A DNA stretch of 9,706 bases from Chlorobiaceae bacterium (lineage in GTDB: Bacteria; Bacteroidota; Chlorobiia; Chlorobiales; Chlorobiaceae). Location: NCBI GenBank assembly GCA_013336025.1, contig JAAXUM010000036.1, positions 1-9,706 of the forward strand, in the 5' to 3' direction. Below the pieces are notes generated by a model. It made no database searches and was not told where the DNA came from. It saw only the letters and a program-made list of their open reading frames with translations. The stretch's first letter is position 1. Each line of letters begins with the position of its first letter. This document shows, piece after piece, positions 1-6,758 of the stretch. Both the position numbers and the translations under genes were made by a program.

Positions 1-80
1 TAGAGCGCTTTGCTCATAAGAAACAAAAGTAAAGGTATAAAAAGTGCCTCCCTTTTGAAAAAAGCAGAATAATGAGTAAT

Positions 81-110
81 AAAAAAGCCGCCTGATACAG
101 GCGGCTTTTC
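81..110 (-). terminator. Intrinsic terminator of the pstS-like gene
   Basis: Arms GCCGCC (87-92) and GGCGGC (100-105) form a perfect 6-bp GC stem around a 7-nt loop. On the minus strand the stem is followed by six T (complement of A81-A86), the classic Rho-independent layout, and it lies about 40 nt past the pstS-like stop. T106-T109 on the plus side means it could also stop rightward transcripts. Positions 1-80 show no supportable gene. Confidence 0.85.
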
Positions 111-146
111 TTGGGGAATCCGGGTACAAAAAATAGACGTGAAAAA

Positions 147-965
147 TCAATAACGGTTCACATAGCCAAGCTCGCTGATCATACGCTTGCCCTCTTCTGT
201 TTTGGCCAGATCAATAAACTGCTTGATCACTCCTGTCGCCTGACCATTGGTGTACATGAAAAGAGGCCTTGAAATTGGGTAGGTACCATTTTTCACCGTT
301 CTCACTTCCGGTTCAACCTTATCTACCAACAACGCTTTTACAGAGCTGTCAACAAAACCAAGTCCGATAAAACCGATTGCCGCCGGTGTTGAACTGACAC
401 GGCTTTTGACTGCCCCGTTGCTTGCCTGGGTCTCGGCTCTCTTGGAAATAGGACTGTCTTTACCCATCACCAGCTCCTTGAAGGTATCCTGGGTGCCACT
501 GTTCGACTCGCGCTGGATAATGACAATAGCCGCATTAGGACCGCCAACCTGACTCCAGTTGGTATATTTGCCCATATAAATCCCCTGAATCTGGGCTTTT
601 GAAAGCGCATCAACCCTGTTGCTCGGATGAACAACAATTGCAATACCGTCAAGAGCAATAACGTGCTCAACAGGATTAACACCTTTGCTTCTGGCTGCCA
701 TAACCTCATTACTTTTCATGGCGCGCGACATATTACCGATATCACAGGTCTTGTTGATCAGACTTTTGGCACCATTGCCTGAACCTGATTCACTGACCGT
801 CACCTGAACTCCGGTTGTTTTTGTAAAATAGGCCGCAAAGGATTTTGCGATCGGGCCAACAGTCGTCGATCCGTCCATAACGATTTTACCGGCAGCCTCG
901 GCTGTACCTGAAGCCATAACACCCAGGACAGCGGCACTTAAAAGTATTTTTCTGAACAGTTTCAT
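147..965 (-). CDS. pstS: PstS-type phosphate-binding protein (ABC transporter substrate-binding, PBP_like_2)
   Basis: A 272-aa periplasmic binding protein. Residues 1-24 are a Sec signal peptide (basic MKLFRK, hydrophobic core, small residues to AEAA). The mature part begins with the DGSTTVGPIAK anion-binding loop (about 31-41), then an ESGSGNGAKSL segment (about 59-69), and later RESNSGTQDTF, the typical RxxxSGT phosphate-contacting motif of PstS-like proteins. By family knowledge it captures phosphate (possibly another oxyanion) and hands it to a PstCAB permease. No pstC, pstA or pstB lies in the window, so it works with a permease encoded elsewhere or as a stand-alone scavenger. It follows the porin gene by about 170 nt in the same direction and ends at an intrinsic terminator. 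No strong Shine-Dalgarno precedes the ATG at 965, but the signal peptide begins right there, so the start is sound. The gene symbol is by family only. Confidence 0.85.
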   Translation of the reverse strand: MKLFRKILLSAAVLGVMASGTAEAAGKIVMDGSTTVGPIAKSFAAYFTKTTGVQVTVSESGSGNGAKSLINKTCDIGNMSRAMKSNEVMAARSKGVNPVEHVIALDGIAIVVHPSNRVDALSKAQIQGIYMGKYTNWSQVGGPNAAIVIIQRESNSGTQDTFKELVMGKDSPISKRAETQASNGAVKSRVSSTPAAIGFIGLGFVDSSVKALLVDKVEPEVRTVKNGTYPISRPLFMYTNGQATGVIKQFIDLAKTEEGKRMISELGYVNRY

Positions 966-1030
966 GATGATTTGTATTATTTGAATTTTAGTGAGACGAA
1001 AAAAAATGTCTGCTCATCTTCACGGCTTTA

Positions 1031-1064
1031 AAGGCTGCCCCTGCATCACTGCACGGTCAGCCTT
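1031..1064 (-). other. Hairpin between porin and pstS genes (possible attenuator or mRNA-processing element)
   Basis: AAGGCTG (1031-1037) and CAGCCTT (1058-1064) are perfect inverted arms. An alternative pairing uses GGCTGC (1033-1038) with GCAGCC (1065-1070). No T-run follows on the minus strand, so this is not a standard terminator. It could lower read-through or stabilise one of the two messages. Function is inference. Confidence 0.25.
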
Positions 1065-1092
1065 GCAGCCTGAACACACACAACCTTATGGA

Positions 1093-1129
1093 GAAAGAAC
1101 AGAAACACAAGGAAAGAACAGAGACACAA
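1093..1129. repeat. Tandem 18-nt direct repeat, period 19, just downstream of the porin gene
   Basis: GAAAGAACAGAAACACAA (1093-1110) recurs as GAAAGAACAGAGACACAA (1112-1129), 17 of 18 bases identical. It starts 6 nt past the porin stop and lies about 130-165 nt upstream of the pstS-like ATG. It could be a regulator site for pstS or a simple duplication. Read on the minus strand each copy contains CTGTTCT, also present in the Pho-like box before the porin. Confidence 0.6.
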
Positions 1130-1134
1130 TTGTT

Positions 1135-2286
1135 TTAGAATTTTACGACAACGTCAGCCTGGAACAGGTGATTGGTTATATCATCCACATCCTTCGTTTT
1201 GAAGTTGAAATAGGTTGCACCAAGCGTCATGTTCTGCACAAGATGATAGACTGCACCAACCTTGAACCCTTCAAGATTGGTTGACGACCCTCCGTTACGA
1301 TCCGAATCGGTAAGAATCGTAACCGCATCCCGCTCAATACTGACATATTCGCCACCAAGCGACCACTGCCCGACCTGCTTGGCATCACCGATCTGAATAC
1401 CGATCTGGTAAGCATCCCTTTTGGTATCATCGATATTTGGACAATCCGCTTTTTTTGCTGTGTTGAACGCGTACTGACCGTAAATCTTCCATGGAAGGGT
1501 TTCGGTAATAGGACCTCCGACACTGGCAAAAAACTCAACGATGTTAAAGTCCTTGCCGGTATAGTCAAACTCCGGTTTGTACTTCGGCACATAACCCGCA
1601 TCACCGGCAACGTTATTGTCATAATCGAAATTCACATAATCATAGTAGGCAGCACCAACTCTGAAGCCTAAGTCACTGACTGAGCCTGTATAGGCTAACT
1701 GACCTGCTATAAGATAGGCGTCCCGCTCTGTCTTTTCGGTTGTCGCAGCAGTTGGTGCACTGCCATTAACCTCGTTAAGCATGTAGTAACCGGCAACTGC
1801 GGACAAACCATCTTTTTCTTTACCATTGCCATCTTTGCCATACTGCAGGGTCAAACCTTCAAGGGTAATATCGCTGTCCCATACAAGGTCTTTCATGACG
1901 ATAAGGGTTTTTGCCACATCCCTCTTTCCAAGAATCAGATTGACATTGCCCTCAAGAAACATCGGGTGATAGTCAATGAATGCCTCGTTGAGATAGATGG
2001 AATCCGGGATAAACATATCATCGAAGGTCTCATTGCGCGAGGTTGTTTCATCGCTTCCGGTTGCGATCTGCACACCGGCGGAAAGCTCCTCGTTGATCCA
2101 CGGATAGACACCGAGACGGACTCTGGTGCGGTGACGGTCGCGACTGTGTTCGCCCTCGGTTGTCAGCTCTTTCAGACCGGACTCATAACGGTAGCGGATA
2201 TCAGCGCTCCAGTTCCAGTCAACAGCCTCTGCGTTGTTGAACCCCATGGAAGCGGCCAGAGCGACCAGTAATGCAACTTTTTTCAT
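1135..2286 (-). CDS. Outer-membrane beta-barrel porin (Porin_5-like), possibly phosphate-related
   Basis: From the chosen start this is 383 aa: a signal peptide (MKKVALLVALAASMGFNNAEA), then VDWNWSADIRYRYESG and alternating amphipathic strands rich in Tyr, Trp, Asp and Gly. It ends in FQADVVVKF with a terminal Phe, the signature of barrels inserted by BamA. Segments such as RHRTRVRLGVYPWIN and ILGKRDV match the general pattern of the 'putative porin' family (PF16930-like), assigned from memory of the family. It would be a passive channel in the outer membrane. The frame is open upstream to ATGs at 2319 and 2352, but the ATG at 2286 begins a proper signal peptide and a likely -10 at 2362-2367 would put the transcript start almost on the 2352 ATG. 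The pstS-like gene follows, and a Pho-like box precedes it. Substrate specificity cannot be read from the sequence. Confidence 0.75.
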   Translation of the reverse strand: MKKVALLVALAASMGFNNAEAVDWNWSADIRYRYESGLKELTTEGEHSRDRHRTRVRLGVYPWINEELSAGVQIATGSDETTSRNETFDDMFIPDSIYLNEAFIDYHPMFLEGNVNLILGKRDVAKTLIVMKDLVWDSDITLEGLTLQYGKDGNGKEKDGLSAVAGYYMLNEVNGSAPTAATTEKTERDAYLIAGQLAYTGSVSDLGFRVGAAYYDYVNFDYDNNVAGDAGYVPKYKPEFDYTGKDFNIVEFFASVGGPITETLPWKIYGQYAFNTAKKADCPNIDDTKRDAYQIGIQIGDAKQVGQWSLGGEYVSIERDAVTILTDSDRNGGSSTNLEGFKVGAVYHLVQNMTLGATYFNFKTKDVDDITNHLFQADVVVKF

Positions 2287-2361
2287 AACTAAACAGGATT
2301 GGTTGTGTGATGTGTTCATGAAAACAAAAAAACTTTTGCTGCATGGTTTCATGCGCCTGCT

Positions 2362-2404
2362 AATCTACCCTTGAAGTGTTACAGAACAGTTAAGCGATTG
2401 TGAA
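2362..2404 (-). promoter_or_regulatory. Pho-box-like triple direct repeat plus -10 for the porin-pstS group
   Basis: Reading the minus strand, hexamers TTCACA (2404-2399), TTAACT (2393-2388) and GTAACA (2382-2377) are each separated by 5 nt, giving an exact 11-nt period. Nine nt later TAGATT (2367-2362) fits a -10. Direct hexamer repeats with 11-nt spacing in place of a -35 are the known layout of PhoB/PhoP activator boxes (TTAACA-like in Bacillus). Placement before a porin and a PstS gene supports phosphate control. The actual regulator is inference. Confidence 0.5.
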
Positions 2405-2433
2405 GAGATAGTAAACAATCGAGCGGGTGCGCA

Positions 2434-2694
2434 TCAGAACTTCAGATCGGTCACAATAACCGCTCCGTGAAACCGCTGATCGGGAAACTGCACCCGCCCT
2501 TTTGAATTAATGACCACATGAGGATACCCTGCCTTCTGTAACAGATTCAGCAGTTTGCCAAGCTCTTTTTTTCCGGCAGGCTTGATAATGACATCGGCAA
2601 GCGCATCGACCTTGCGGACATTATGATCGTGCAGCTCCTCTTTTAAAAAAAACTCCCCTTTTACACCTGCCCTGAGTTCATCGAGTCTCAGCAT
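2434..2694 (-). CDS. Small protein resembling the first FAD-binding subdomain of MurB-type oxidoreductases
   Basis: From the chosen start it is 86 aa. The stretch NVRKVDALADVIIKPAG, then KKELGKLLNLLQKAGYPHVV, then the end FPDQRFHGAVIVTDL follows the beta-alpha-beta plan of the N-terminal FAD-binding domain in MurB/FAD_binding_4 proteins ('..ADxxVxPxsxeEL..LL..a...g.P..vlGxGSN.L..D.gf.GvVI'). The glycine-rich GxGSN flavin loop is replaced by NSKGR, and everything after the first subdomain is missing, so FAD binding is doubtful. The start at 2694 has an excellent AGGAGGAG (2708-2701). An in-frame ATG at 2724 would give 96 aa but has a poorer ribosome site. It is third in the acyltransferase operon, 56 nt after the GNAT gene. 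It could be a domesticated fragment or a regulatory subunit. Function unknown. Confidence 0.6.
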   Translation of the reverse strand: MLRLDELRAGVKGEFFLKEELHDHNVRKVDALADVIIKPAGKKELGKLLNLLQKAGYPHVVINSKGRVQFPDQRFHGAVIVTDLKF

Positions 2695-2750
2695 CACACG
2701 CTCCTCCTGTGCTTTTTTAAACATTATCTCTTCAACCCTCTATCTCTTTT

Positions 2751-3419
2751 CTACCCTTTTGCCACTCCGGATTGTATCCGGAGAATTCTGCGTTCAGCTA
2801 TCTCACGGATTCCATGAACGAGTTCGAGATAAATCCTGCTCCGGCTGTCTTTGACGCGACTGTAGAGTTTGAGAATATCGAGGGTAAGGATGATTCTTGC
2901 CGAGCTGCAGTTGAGATCTCCGAAAAGATGCCGGCCAACCGCTTCAAAACCGAGTACCCTTGTGTGAAAATTGAGCGGAGAGTGTTGATCATCCTCAAAA
3001 ACATCCGTTATGAAATGGGAATAATCCCGCTCAATCACCTCCGCCGTCGCCTCACGCATGAGCCGAAGTGCAACTCTGTAATTTCTGCGAAACTCGCCAA
3101 GAATCATGAATCGCCCTATTTCGACATATCGTCCCTGTTTTTTAAGATGCTCGATATCAATTCCCGGCATAAAGTTCACTGCGTAAGCATCGGGCAGCTC
3201 AAGCGGAGGATCGTACAAAAGCCTCAGCACCCCAGCAGGACGGCCGTTTACCCGCGCAAGAAACCATGAGACATTCCCGGATTCATTAACATGATCCGGA
3301 ATTTGTCCGCTGGCGGACGTGATCCATTTTTTTTCTCTGGCAAACACCTGTTCAATAACTTCGACAGCAGCAGCATGATCGTTGCCGCCCAGTACCCTTC
3401 CGACCGTTATACAGGACAT
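2751..3419 (-). CDS. GNAT-fold N-acyltransferase, FeeM/LuxI-like
   Basis: A 222-aa soluble protein with GNAT-type features. VFAREKKWI (26-33) resembles the R..F..R..W region of autoinducer synthases. WFLARVNGRPAGVLRLL (52-68) is the beta hairpin equivalent to 'dg.vvGs.RLLP'. YVEIGRFMILGEFRR (98-112) carries the E-x-[SG]-R-F motif and the start of the cofactor-binding helix, and NFHTRVLGFEAVGRH (150-164) is the usual late GNAT element. N-acyl amino acid synthases (FeeM), LuxI enzymes and OlsB-type acyltransferases share this plan and take acyl groups from acyl carrier protein. The acceptor here is unknown. The start has AAGGAG (3430-3425) 5 nt before the ATG. The ATG lies inside the end of the plsC-like gene (13-nt overlap), which implies translational coupling. 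GNAT membership is fairly sure; the acyl-ACP role is inference. Confidence 0.65.
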   Translation of the reverse strand: MSCITVGRVLGGNDHAAAVEVIEQVFAREKKWITSASGQIPDHVNESGNVSWFLARVNGRPAGVLRLLYDPPLELPDAYAVNFMPGIDIEHLKKQGRYVEIGRFMILGEFRRNYRVALRLMREATAEVIERDYSHFITDVFEDDQHSPLNFHTRVLGFEAVGRHLFGDLNCSSARIILTLDILKLYSRVKDSRSRIYLELVHGIREIAERRILRIQSGVAKG

Positions 3420-4234
3420 AGCTGCTCCTTTTTTTTTGAGTTATCGTGACCCTCCTTTTTTTCTGCCGGATCCTCCCACGGGCAACGCTTGCCGGAAAGC
3501 ACGGCGAGGCGAAGCATGATTTCGTGTGACACCGCTCCGGCCAGCTCCTGCCGGCGTTTGCGTACAGAGCTGACACAATGACTCTCAACAAGGGTCGTCT
3601 TATAGTCGGTTGATGCCTCATGAAACGTCATCGGGGCACCGATGCGGACAATGATTCTTCCAAGCAGGGGGATTTTTCCTTTTGCCGATCTTTGCGGAAA
3701 ATCAATACCGACAGGAATCACAGGAACACCGGATTTCAGGGCGATATGACCGATACCCGGCTTTGGTTTCATCAACTGATGAGCATCAGCGTTACGCGTT
3801 CCTTCAGGAAATATTCCGATGCTTGTACCGGCATGCAGTTTTTTGCAACATCGGTCAACCGTGTTCTCGTGAGCTGTTTCAGGTCGCAGGGCTTGAATAA
3901 AAGAGAGGGTTGAACGCTTGTGATAGACGTAAACCGGATCAATCATCTCCATGAGCCACCCGATAACCGGCAGATAACCGTACATCCAGTCGATCACAAA
4001 ACTGATCAACTGCCCGCCACGCCGGTAGATGAGAAAAACCGGCACCAACAGTGCCTCAAAAGCATTATTATGATTAAAAACAAACAGAACAGGTTGACCG
4101 TCTGGAGTAAGATTTTCAAGACCTGCTGCCCGAATCAGAAAAAGGTTCGGGATCATCAGCAGCCGCATGATGACCGCTTTTCCGCGGCAAAGAAATGGAA
4201 GGGGCCTGAAAAGATGTTCCCGGTAGTTGTTCAT
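3407..4234 (-). CDS. PlsC-like lysophospholipid/1-acyl-glycerol-phosphate acyltransferase
   Basis: A 275-aa LPLAT-family protein. Motif I is NHNNAFE (54-60), that is NHX4E where the family has NHX4D. Motif II region is VYVYHKRS (101-108), motif III is IFPEGTRN (141-148) and motif IV is PVIPVGI (171-177). A hydrophobic stretch at about 24-38 could anchor it to the inner membrane. Members transfer acyl chains to hydroxyls of lysophospholipids, or of lyso-ornithine lipids in OlsA. The C-terminal end is a charged Lys/Glu-rich tail. It is first in an operon with a GNAT-type N-acyltransferase that overlaps its 3' end, so both may act on one lipid, as OlsB and OlsA do. No Shine-Dalgarno is visible before the ATG at 4234; an internal ATG at 4168 (residue 23) is possible. 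Asp-to-Glu in the catalytic pair may alter activity. Confidence 0.8.
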   Translation of the reverse strand: MNNYREHLFRPLPFLCRGKAVIMRLLMIPNLFLIRAAGLENLTPDGQPVLFVFNHNNAFEALLVPVFLIYRRGGQLISFVIDWMYGYLPVIGWLMEMIDPVYVYHKRSTLSFIQALRPETAHENTVDRCCKKLHAGTSIGIFPEGTRNADAHQLMKPKPGIGHIALKSGVPVIPVGIDFPQRSAKGKIPLLGRIIVRIGAPMTFHEASTDYKTTLVESHCVSSVRKRRQELAGAVSHEIMLRLAVLSGKRCPWEDPAEKKEGHDNSKKKEQLCPV

Positions 4235-4310
4235 GAAAAGGATCGGTTAGCCGAAGTGACTGTAACTCCCCTTTAGCGAAATACCTCTATGGCTAAAAAA
4301 CAAAACCAGT

Positions 4311-4337
4311 GTTGCGATATCATGAAGAGCATGCAAC
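4311..4337. promoter_or_regulatory. Inverted repeat in the divergent plsC/umuDC spacer, candidate operator
   Basis: GTTGC (4311-4315) and GCAAC (4333-4337) are exact inverted arms around 17 nt, 50-77 nt before the umuD ATG. The inside contains a GATATC and two CATG copies. umuDC operons are normally controlled by LexA, but this does not match a LexA box I know, so the role as a damage-response operator is conjecture. The rest of the 4235-4387 spacer shows no convincing -35/-10 pair. Confidence 0.25.
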
Positions 4338-4387
4338 GATTCTGTAAAATCTTTCTCAAAACAAGAGAACTGAAGTCCGCCTGAAGC

Positions 4388-4840
4388 ATGAAACTCACCA
4401 GAATATATCGTACCGCAATCCTTGACTTTTACTCGCCGGACGTTTCCTGCGAGCTCTTGCTCCCTTATGCGGAAACCGGTGTTGCTGCAGGCTTTCCCTC
4501 CCCTGCCGATGATGCCATGGAGCTCGGACTCGATCTCAACAAAGCTCTGATCCGGCACCCGGAAGCAACTTTCTACGCCAGGGTAAAAGGCTCTTCGATG
4601 GTTGAAGCAAACCTGAGGGAAGGGGATATTCTTGTAATCGACAAATCCCTTCGTCCAAAAAACGGTGATATCGCCATCTGTTTTCTTGATGGAGAGTTCA
4701 CTGTCAAGCGCATTTCACAGGACAAATCAGGCCTCTCGCTCATGCCCGCAAACGATGCGTTCCAGCCCATCCGAATCACCGAAGAGAATGACTTTCTTGT
4801 ATGGGGTATTGTTACCTATATCATCCACAAGGCGAGATAA
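4388..4840 (+). CDS. umuD: UmuD-like translesion polymerase accessory protein (S24 peptidase family)
   Basis: A 150-aa protein lacking a LexA-type DNA-binding domain, so UmuD rather than LexA. The self-cleavage site is AAGFPSPADD with the Ala34-Gly35 bond; Cys-Gly or Ala-Gly are usual. The catalytic Ser70 lies in VKGSSM and Lys107 in FTVKRIS, matching the Ser-Lys dyad of the LexA/UmuD family. RecA filaments stimulate self-cleavage to UmuD', which joins UmuC to form DNA polymerase V. At 150 aa it is slightly longer than the E. coli protein (139). It sits 18 nt upstream of umuC in the same direction, forming an operon. No strong ribosome site is visible before the ATG at 4388, but the reading frame and cleavage site support this start. 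Confidence 0.92.
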   Translation: MKLTRIYRTAILDFYSPDVSCELLLPYAETGVAAGFPSPADDAMELGLDLNKALIRHPEATFYARVKGSSMVEANLREGDILVIDKSLRPKNGDIAICFLDGEFTVKRISQDKSGLSLMPANDAFQPIRITEENDFLVWGIVTYIIHKAR

Positions 4841-4858
4841 ACACGAAAAAAAAGCATC

Positions 4859-6139
4859 ATGTTTGCACTGGTGGACTGCAATAACTTCTATGTCTCATGT
4901 GAAAGGGTTTTTAATCCCGGATTGCTGAACAAACCTGTTGTGGTACTCTCCAACAACGACGGATGTTTTATTGCCCGTTCAGAAGAGGCAAAGGCAATCG
5001 GCCTTGCGATGGGCGACCCTGCTCATAAAAACCGTGAACTGCTCAGGAAGCACAATGTAGCTGTCTACTCCGCCAACTTCCCGCTTTATGGCGATATGTC
5101 GGCAAGAGTCATGAAAACCCTCGAAACGCTTGCGCCTGATCTTGAGATCTACTCGATTGATGAATGTTTTCTTGATCTGAGCGGCTTCGGAAAATTCAAC
5201 CTTGCCGACTACGCCGCAGCAACAAGAAAAACTGTACAGAGGAACACCGGCATTCCGGTCAGCATCGGCATCGGAGCAACAAAAACCATTGCCAAGGCGG
5301 CAAACCGCATGGCAAAGAAAAATCTTTCCCTCGGAGGAGTCTGTATCCTTGCGACCAAAGAGACTGCAAGGGATGCACTCGACGTCATCGCGGTTGAACA
5401 TATCTGGGGTATCGGCAGCCAATACGCAGCACTGCTGCACAAGCATCACATCCATACCGCACGTGAGTTTGCCGATGCACCGGCAAACTGGGTTCAGAAA
5501 CACCTCCACATCACCGGCGCAAGAGTGCAGCAGGAGCTGAACGGACACTCCTGTTTGCCACTTGAGCTGGTCCAGCCCAGAAAACAGAGCATCTGCACCT
5601 CCCGTTCTTTCGGCTCACTGGTAAGTTCACACGAAGATCTCGGCTATGCCATAGCACACTTTACCTCAAAATGCGCATTCAAGCTCCGTAAAGAGAACTC
5701 TCGGGCATCGCTGCTCACTGTTTTTTTGTATACCAGTCCGTTTGCCGAAAAAGAAAAGCGCTACCGGGGAACAAGAACCTTTGCGCTCCCATTCCCTTCA
5801 AACAGCACCATTGAACTCCAGAAAGCGGCTCAACTGCTGCTTGATTCGCTCTACCGATCCGGATACGGCTACAAAAAAGCCGGCGTCCTGGTTTCCGGCA
5901 TTACCGATGCAAAAGGGCCTGCAGTGGCAACACTCTCCCTGTTTGACAGCGATCCGTTACCCCAAAACGAGAAGCAGGCCATGAAACTTATGGAAACGCT
6001 CGACGCCGTAAACTCCCGATTTGGCCAGGGCACGCTCCGCACCGCATCCGATAACATCTCCGGATGGAAGCAGCGACAGGAAAAACTTTCACCGCACTAC
6101 ACCACTCGATGGAGCGACATTATCGAAATACATGCATGA
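4859..6139 (+). CDS. umuC: UmuC-like Y-family DNA polymerase (Pol V catalytic subunit)
   Basis: A 426-aa protein close in length to E. coli UmuC (422). The N-terminal motif [18 protein letters not shown] supplies the metal ligand Asp6. [10 protein letters not shown] (99-107) holds the catalytic Asp101-Glu102 pair. The palm/finger element [15 protein letters not shown] (27-41) is typical of Umu[17 protein letters not shown], around residues 140-155, and a helix-hairpin-helix region ([10 protein letters not shown]) follow. The little-finger domain then leads to a C-terminal DUF4113-like tail ending [16 protein letters not shown]. With UmuD' it copies past DNA lesions with low fidelity. It lies 18 nt after umuD. 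A 124-aa gene follows about 130 nt later but has its own candidate promoter. No missing catalytic residue or frameshift is seen. Confidence 0.95.
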   Translation: MFALVDCNNFYVSCERVFNPGLLNKPVVVLSNNDGCFIARSEEAKAIGLAMGDPAHKNRELLRKHNVAVYSANFPLYGDMSARVMKTLETLAPDLEIYSIDECFLDLSGFGKFNLADYAAATRKTVQRNTGIPVSIGIGATKTIAKAANRMAKKNLSLGGVCILATKETARDALDVIAVEHIWGIGSQYAALLHKHHIHTAREFADAPANWVQKHLHITGARVQQELNGHSCLPLELVQPRKQSICTSRSFGSLVSSHEDLGYAIAHFTSKCAFKLRKENSRASLLTVFLYTSPFAEKEKRYRGTRTFALPFPSNSTIELQKAAQLLLDSLYRSGYGYKKAGVLVSGITDAKGPAVATLSLFDSDPLPQNEKQAMKLMETLDAVNSRFGQGTLRTASDNISGWKQRQEKLSPHYTTRWSDIIEIHA

Positions 6140-6188
6140 AAGAAAATCGACAAGAGTGGCGACAAAGTCCGGCGCATGGTTTTACACT

Positions 6189-6224
6189 ACCGTAACGGTT
6201 GGAATCTTTCAAAATCACTATACT
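6189..6224 (+). promoter_or_regulatory. Palindrome ACCGTAACGGT with a TATACT -10, candidate promoter/operator of the 124-aa gene
   Basis: ACCGTAACGGT (6189-6199) is a perfect 11-nt palindrome with one central base. TATACT (6219-6224) is a good -10, so the palindrome overlaps where the -35 would sit. No strong -35 is visible, which would suit an activated promoter. The core CCGTAACGG recurs at 8494-8502 in front of the PAS-winged-helix regulator. Confidence 0.4.
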
Positions 6225-6269
6225 GAGAAAAAATCTAAAACCTTTCTGATCCAAAAAATCGAGGCGTCC

Positions 6270-6644
6270 ATGAGCAGCGTCAAACCCTGCACCATCACCA
6301 TTGAATGGGATGGCCCTGAAAACTTTTATTTCAGGTGCGATTACAGAACCCCCGATCATGAGCCAACAGCAACACGCTCTGTTGATAGTGCGCGATCTCT
6401 TCCCTTCATGACACAGGCCATGGGTAACGTGCTCAGAAAACTGAGAAAAGAGCATATCTCCTTTCCCCTTTTTCTTATGGCAGTCGCATTCAACCACCGC
6501 AACCTGCTCAATGAAATTGACCAGTTGCTGCATCTTCTTCACCAGCATCTCGAAAAAGAGCAGAGCTCCGGAACCTTTTCCTGTTACGTGGCGTCAGAGA
6601 AAAAACCGATACCATTGAAAAGTCACGAGAGCGTTCATCCCTGA
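6270..6644 (+). CDS. Hypothetical protein, 124 aa
   Basis: I do not recognise this protein. The frame is open back into the end of umuC, but the ATG at 6270 follows GAGG (6261-6264) at 5 nt and starts MSSVKPCTITIEWDGPENFY, a natural beginning, giving 124 aa. It has no signal peptide or clear membrane span. The N-terminal half looks beta-rich (TITIEWDG, NFYFRCDY). A middle helix has basic residues (GNVLRKLRKEH, about 52-62). A long amphipathic His/Leu-rich helix follows (FNHRNLLNEIDQLLHLLHQHLEKEQ, about 74-98) that could oligomerise. It is downstream of umuDC but has its own candidate promoter and palindrome, so a link to DNA repair is not established. Confidence 0.6.
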   Translation: MSSVKPCTITIEWDGPENFYFRCDYRTPDHEPTATRSVDSARSLPFMTQAMGNVLRKLRKEHISFPLFLMAVAFNHRNLLNEIDQLLHLLHQHLEKEQSSGTFSCYVASEKKPIPLKSHESVHP

Positions 6645-6758
6645 AAACGCTAAACCATCTAAACAGAGGGAACACCCGACAGCACCTATTCTCTTATTGA
6701 TCTACCACTGTAAAACAGAGCACTTTCGCTCAAATAACTGTCATAAGGAGACACTCCA

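Noticed and set aside
991..1284. Plus-strand open frame overlapping the porin's 3' end
   Set aside because: More than half is antisense to the porin coding region and no ribosome site or known motif is present.
2772..3269. Plus-strand 165-aa open frame opposite the GNAT gene
   Set aside because: It is antisense to a gene with a strong ribosome site and recognisable motifs; no protein-like pattern.
4979..5548. Long minus-strand open frame inside umuC (189 aa)
   Set aside because: It lies wholly under umuC, which has full family motifs; its composition is Cys-rich shadow sequence.
6021..6269. Longer form of the 124-aa gene starting inside umuC
   Set aside because: The upstream part is an out-of-frame reading of the umuC end; the ATG at 6270 has GAGG at good spacing.
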